Source: Oscillospiraceae bacterium (lineage in GTDB: Bacteria > Bacillota > Clostridia > Oscillospirales > Ruminococcaceae). From it: a stretch of DNA of 16,340 bases. Shown here piece by piece: positions 13,604 through 16,340 of this stretch. Location: contig CAAGCE010000023.1 in assembly GCA_900768245.1 (NCBI GenBank), forward strand, positions 1-16,340, given 5' to 3'. The translations under genes and the position numbers were made by a program. The number at the start of each line of letters is the position of its first letter. Position 1 is the stretch's first letter. A model generated the notes under the pieces. That model searched no databases. It was not told the origin of the DNA and worked only from the letters and a program-made list of their open reading frames with translations.

Positions 13604-14803
13604 TTATTTACGAAAACATTCATCAACTTGTTTTACAATATCTCCATCAAGCCAGCCTCTGTTTTGCATATCCGATAATATACCGCAAGCCTTCTCGTGA
13701 GACATTCCCTGCTTATACGGTCTGCTTTCCGTTAATGCCTGATAGATATCAACACACACCATAATACGTTCCTGAACATTCAATTCCGATGCTTTTTTCC
13801 CGAACGGATACCCAGTACCGTCCAACCTTTCATGATGAAACGCTGCCCAGTCACGCATTTCCTCAAAGTCGTCAATACCCGATAAAATATAATAAGTATA
13901 TGCTGCGTGATGCTTCATTGTTCTGAATTCTTCATCTGTAAGTTTTCCGGGTTTTTCAAGTATTTCGTTGCCAATTCCCACTTTTCCTATATCATGCAGT
14001 GCTCCGGCAAGATACATTTTCTGACAGGTTTCCTCATCAAATCCCATAAATCGTGATAGTTTTTCTGCATCTTCTGCTACACCGATCGAATGTGTGCTGG
14101 TAAACGGAGATTTATAGTCGATGATATTTGCAAAAAATTTTGCAAGGCTCTTTATCTGTGAAAAATCCAGTTCCTGTTTGATATGAGGTGACTTTTTCGA
14201 CAAAACATTATCTAAAGTTTCATTGCGGAGTAAAGAAAAGCTCTCCTCAGAAAAAGCTTTAAAAAAGGCATCTGTGCAATCAAGATCAAACAACGTTCCT
14301 TCGGATTTTTCAAGAAATTTCACAACCATTTTCCATTCATCGGTGCTAAACTTTATGGGACGGCTGTATACATCAACTATATCACACATATGAATGATCC
14401 TTGCAAACAGCGGAACTTCATTCCATTTCTTTCCGAAAGGACCTGTTCCGTCGGCATTTTCATGATGATACAAAATAACATTAGTCACATCGCTATGAAA
14501 CGGCAGATTTCTGATATTCTTTTCTCCTAAAGAGCAATGAATGCCTAACTTTTTATATTCATTCTGTTTTAAATCGTTATGGAGTTCTTCATGGATATAC
14601 TGTGTAAGTGCATTATCATGAAGCATAGCACATTCAGCAAGGTCTTGCAGACATTCACCGCTTATTTTCATTTGTTCCGCAACACACACCGCCATATATG
14701 CAACACGTTTTGAATGATTGTTGGTCACCTTCGCTAATTCAGCTTCCACACAGTCTAAAGCATAAGAACAGGCTGTTATCAGACCCATTAAATCAAGTTT
14801 CAT
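13604..14803 (-). CDS. Tandem HD-GYP protein, probable cyclic-di-GMP phosphodiesterase
   Basis: The 399-residue protein has two HD-type domains. The C-terminal one is a complete HD-GYP: H238, H270-D271 (A-L-H-D-I-G-K), then H-H-E-R-L-D-G-T-G-Y-P (323-333) and V-D-I-Y-Q-A-L-T (351-358). The N-terminal one is diverged but keeps H30, H62-D63 and H-H-E-N-A-D-G-T-G-P-F-G (113-124), with C-D-I-V-D-V after it. HD-GYP enzymes use a metal centre to hydrolyse cyclic-di-GMP. The second domain should be active; the first, lacking Y-P and the A-L-H-D-I-G-K core, may sense ligand or be weakly active. No membrane or receiver domain is present. It starts behind AAAGGTG, 25 bases after the upstream gene, so both are probably one transcript. 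Confidence 0.88.
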   Translation of the reverse strand: MKLDLMGLITACSYALDCVEAELAKVTNNHSKRVAYMAVCVAEQMKISGECLQDLAECAMLHDNALTQYIHEELHNDLKQNEYKKLGIHCSLGEKNIRNLPFHSDVTNVILYHHENADGTGPFGKKWNEVPLFARIIHMCDIVDVYSRPIKFSTDEWKMVVKFLEKSEGTLFDLDCTDAFFKAFSEESFSLLRNETLDNVLSKKSPHIKQELDFSQIKSLAKFFANIIDYKSPFTSTHSIGVAEDAEKLSRFMGFDEETCQKMYLAGALHDIGKVGIGNEILEKPGKLTDEEFRTMKHHAAYTYYILSGIDDFEEMRDWAAFHHERLDGTGYPFGKKASELNVQERIMVCVDIYQALTESRPYKQGMSHEKACGILSDMQNRGWLDGDIVKQVDECFRK

Positions 14804-14828
14804 AATATTTCACCTTTCAAAAAACATC

Positions 14829-15560
14829 TCATCTAATATCGGAAAAAGAAACTCTGTACAGCAGTCTTGTACTCCCCATTTCCTTAAAGCCGACATTTTC
14901 AAAGCGTTCAAATTCTGCGTTGTTCTTTGCCGATTCGGGATAAACGTTATACTCGTTCCACCTGCCAAGAATGTAGTTCATCTGCTCATTGTCAAGATGA
15001 AGCTGAATAGTCTGACCGTCCTTGCTGACGGTATTATCCGATGTCATAATATCTCTTGCAATTATCTGTGCCATTTGCTCCTTTGCCTTGTGTATAGGTG
15101 ATTTTTCTTTCTCATAAGGCAGAGGTTCGGGATAATATACAATAAGTTCGGGATAGCTGTGATAGTGCCTCATTATTATGTTCGGAAGCTCAAGCATGAT
15201 CGTTCTGAACACATCATCGGGCAGATCTGCATCGGTGATATACAGCACATCTTCATCAAGTTCACGCTGTCCCTGCTTTGTGATTATCGACATAACCATT
15301 TCAAGCTCACCGCTGTGATCGTCGCATACTATATATGCGTCCTCGCCCATAAGCTCCATAAGATGTGTAAGTATCAGATAACCTTTAATACTGCCAAGAT
15401 ATGTTCTCTTGTCCGTATTATCGCAGGCATCGTCATCATCTTCGATCACACCGTAAAAGTCAAGCTCGCAATATACAATATAGTCAACTATCGGATCGTT
15501 ATATGAAATGTCGCTGCTGACAGTATCGTTATGTACAGCAATAATGCTTGCATATTCCAT
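14829..15560 (-). CDS. Unrecognised 243-residue protein upstream of the HD-GYP gene
   Basis: I do not recognise this protein. It is acidic, with an Asp-rich patch I-E-D-D-D-D-A-C-D-N at about 39-48. It has no signal peptide or membrane segment. The last 40 residues (P-E-S-A-K-N-N-A-E-F-E-R-F-E-N-V-G-F-K-E-M and R-L-L-Y-R) resemble the C-terminal strand-and-helix of GNAT acetyltransferases, but no acetyl-CoA loop is seen, so this is only a guess. It shares a promoter and probably a transcript with the HD-GYP gene. The nearest good Shine-Dalgarno (AAGGAG) is 13 bases before the ATG, longer than usual, so expression may be low. Confidence 0.7.
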   Translation of the reverse strand: MEYASIIAVHNDTVSSDISYNDPIVDYIVYCELDFYGVIEDDDDACDNTDKRTYLGSIKGYLILTHLMELMGEDAYIVCDDHSGELEMVMSIITKQGQRELDEDVLYITDADLPDDVFRTIMLELPNIIMRHYHSYPELIVYYPEPLPYEKEKSPIHKAKEQMAQIIARDIMTSDNTVSKDGQTIQLHLDNEQMNYILGRWNEYNVYPESAKNNAEFERFENVGFKEMGSTRLLYRVSFSDIR

Positions 15561-15596
15561 AGCTAATATCGTTCTCCTTGAATATATTCCCTTATG

Positions 15597-15625
15597 ATTA
15601 TACCATATTCAGGGCTTTCTATCAA
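15597..15625 (-). promoter_or_regulatory. Promoter of the 243-residue protein and HD-GYP unit
   Basis: On the minus strand TTGATA (15620-15625) is followed by a 17-base spacer and TATAAT (15597-15602). It is divergent from the promoter at 15672-15700, with 46 bases between the two -35 boxes. Confidence 0.85.
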
Positions 15626-15671
15626 GGGAAAACACGTCTTTTTTCTGTTTTGTCAAACAATATGCCGTAAT

Positions 15672-15700
15672 TTGACAAACGCTGTCATATTTGATATACT
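15672..15700 (+). promoter_or_regulatory. Promoter of the DUF6465-type gene
   Basis: TTGACA (15672-15677) is followed by a 17-base spacer and TATACT (15695-15700). The start codon is 30 bases downstream of the -10 box, behind GGAGG. Confidence 0.85.
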
Positions 15701-15730
15701 AAAAGAAAAACACTATCGGAGGATCATATT

Positions 15731-16147
15731 ATGAAGCGTAAAAAGACAAATAAATTCGCAGTTTCCAACACAGCTGCTGTTTCTGCTGCACCTGTTGCCG
15801 AAAAAACTGCACCCGTTGAAGAAGCAAAGGTTGAATCAGCACCTGTTTCCGAGGCAGTTCCTGCTGTTGAAGCTCCTGCTCCGGAAGTTAAGGAAACAAA
15901 GTCCACACCCAAGAAAAAGCCTGCCGCTATAAATGAAGAAGTTAAAAAACCCGATGCTTTCGTTATCCAGAGCAACGACAAGGAATATACCAATGATGAT
16001 ATTGTTGAACTTTGCAAGGCTGCATACAGAAACGGTACTCGCAAGCAGGTCAAATCCTGTGATGTTTACCTCAAGGCTGAAAACGACGGTCTGAGAGCTT
16101 ACTATGTTATCAACGGCAATGCCGACGGTGCTTTTATTGATCTGTAA
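15731..16147 (+). CDS. DUF6465-type protein with an Ala/Pro/Glu-rich N-terminal tail
   Basis: The 138-residue protein has a low-complexity N-terminal half (about 10-70) of Ala, Val, Pro, Glu and Lys in loose repeats such as A-A-P-V-A-E-K-T-A-P-V-E-E, with a basic M-K-R-K-K-T-N-K start. The C-terminal half (about 75-138) is a small folded domain: F-V-I-Q-S-N-D-K-E-Y-T-N-D-D-I-V-E-L-C, D-V-Y-L-K-A-E-N-D and A-Y-Y-V-I-N-G. The latter pattern matches, from memory, the uncharacterised DUF6465 family of Clostridia. Function is unknown. GGAGG is 8 bases before the ATG. The gene stands alone with its own promoter and terminator, which suggests good expression. Confidence 0.8.
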   Translation: MKRKKTNKFAVSNTAAVSAAPVAEKTAPVEEAKVESAPVSEAVPAVEAPAPEVKETKSTPKKKPAAINEEVKKPDAFVIQSNDKEYTNDDIVELCKAAYRNGTRKQVKSCDVYLKAENDGLRAYYVINGNADGAFIDL

Positions 16148-16162
16148 TTATATTTTCAAACT

Positions 16163-16201
16163 AAAGGTCGCCAATCCCAATCGGTACAGGCGACCTTTTT
16201 T
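16163..16201 (+). terminator. Rho-independent terminator of the DUF6465-type gene
   Basis: AAAGGTCGCC (16163-16172) pairs exactly with GGCGACCTTT (16189-16198) and is followed by a run of T. It lies 16 bases past the stop codon. Confidence 0.9.
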
Positions 16202-16222
16202 ATAAATTTTTAAATTAATGCT

Positions 16223-16340
16223 TTATCTGCTCATATCATCTCTCTGAGCAGTCTTATTTCTGTCAACATCGTCCTCAACAGGCTCATAACCTGCTTTTTC
16301 AATATTTTCAAGCATAGTATTATCCATAAAATCAAGCACA
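16223..16340 (-). CDS. C-terminal end of an unidentified gene, cut by the window edge
   Basis: The minus strand keeps an open frame from the right edge to TAA at 16223, giving 38 residues that include D-F-M-D-N-T-M-L-E-N-I-E-K-A-G-Y-E-P and end D-D-M-S-R. It is charged and helix-like, with no motif I can name. Its orientation, convergent with the DUF6465-type gene, and the terminator between them support a real gene. Confidence 0.55.
   Translation of the reverse strand, partial: VLDFMDNTMLENIEKAGYEPVEDDVDRNKTAQRDDMSR

Noticed and set aside
15724..16053. 109-codon minus-strand ORF rich in Ala, Ser and Thr
   Set aside because: It is the mirror of the Ala/Pro/Glu repeat region of the DUF6465-type gene, which has its own promoter, ribosome site and terminator.
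1..16340. CRISPR arrays, rRNA or tRNA genes
   Set aside because: No regularly spaced direct repeats and no tRNA or rRNA consensus were seen on reading both strands.

Overview
The window looks like chromosomal DNA of a low-to-moderate GC gut Firmicute, most likely Ruminococcus or a close Oscillospiraceae relative. The basis is the AT-rich intergenic DNA, AGGAGG-type ribosome binding sites, near-consensus TTGACA/TATAAT promoters, a DUF6465-type protein, a tandem HD-GYP protein and large serine recombinases. This is family recognition by eye; no search was run.

Layout. 1-158 is a long imperfect hairpin repeat. 329-1309 (-) is a three-helix membrane protein with a C-terminal Cys/His module, preceded by a strong promoter, a strong Shine-Dalgarno and a 14-codon in-frame upstream ORF. 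1476-1589 is a REPIN-like element: a perfect 38-bp inverted repeat plus a third copy of its outer arm. 1705-3995 (-) is a recombinase cassette: an HTH gene, a 53-residue small protein and a large serine recombinase broken by a one-base deletion. 3996-4555 has no gene but three strong hairpins.

4556-11709 (-) is a complete type I restriction-modification operon in the order hsdM - rhuM-like - hsdS - 26-codon ORF - hsdR, read from one fully consensus promoter at 11773-11801. The first four cistrons are joined by one-base stop/start overlaps. HsdM and HsdS would form the modification enzyme and HsdR adds ATP-driven translocation and cleavage. The 26-codon ORF looks like a collapsed fragment of a second RhuM-family gene. 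It keeps a palindrome that also occurs, with paired base changes, in the intact rhuM gene.

11879-13009 (-) is a secreted EndA/NucA-like nuclease with a Big_2 domain and a C-terminal Cys/His module similar to that of the first gene. It is divergent from a small XRE regulator (13245-13523, +). 13604-15560 (-) is a two-gene unit: an unrecognised 243-residue protein, then a protein with two HD-GYP domains likely to act on cyclic-di-GMP. Its promoter is back to back with that of a DUF6465-type gene (15731-16147, +). The right edge holds the last 38 codons of a minus-strand gene.

Most interesting: the conserved palindrome and mini-ORF inside the RM operon, RhuM as an integral cistron of that operon, the non-canonical HsdM motif I, the palindrome over the operon's -35 box, and the frameshifted recombinase.
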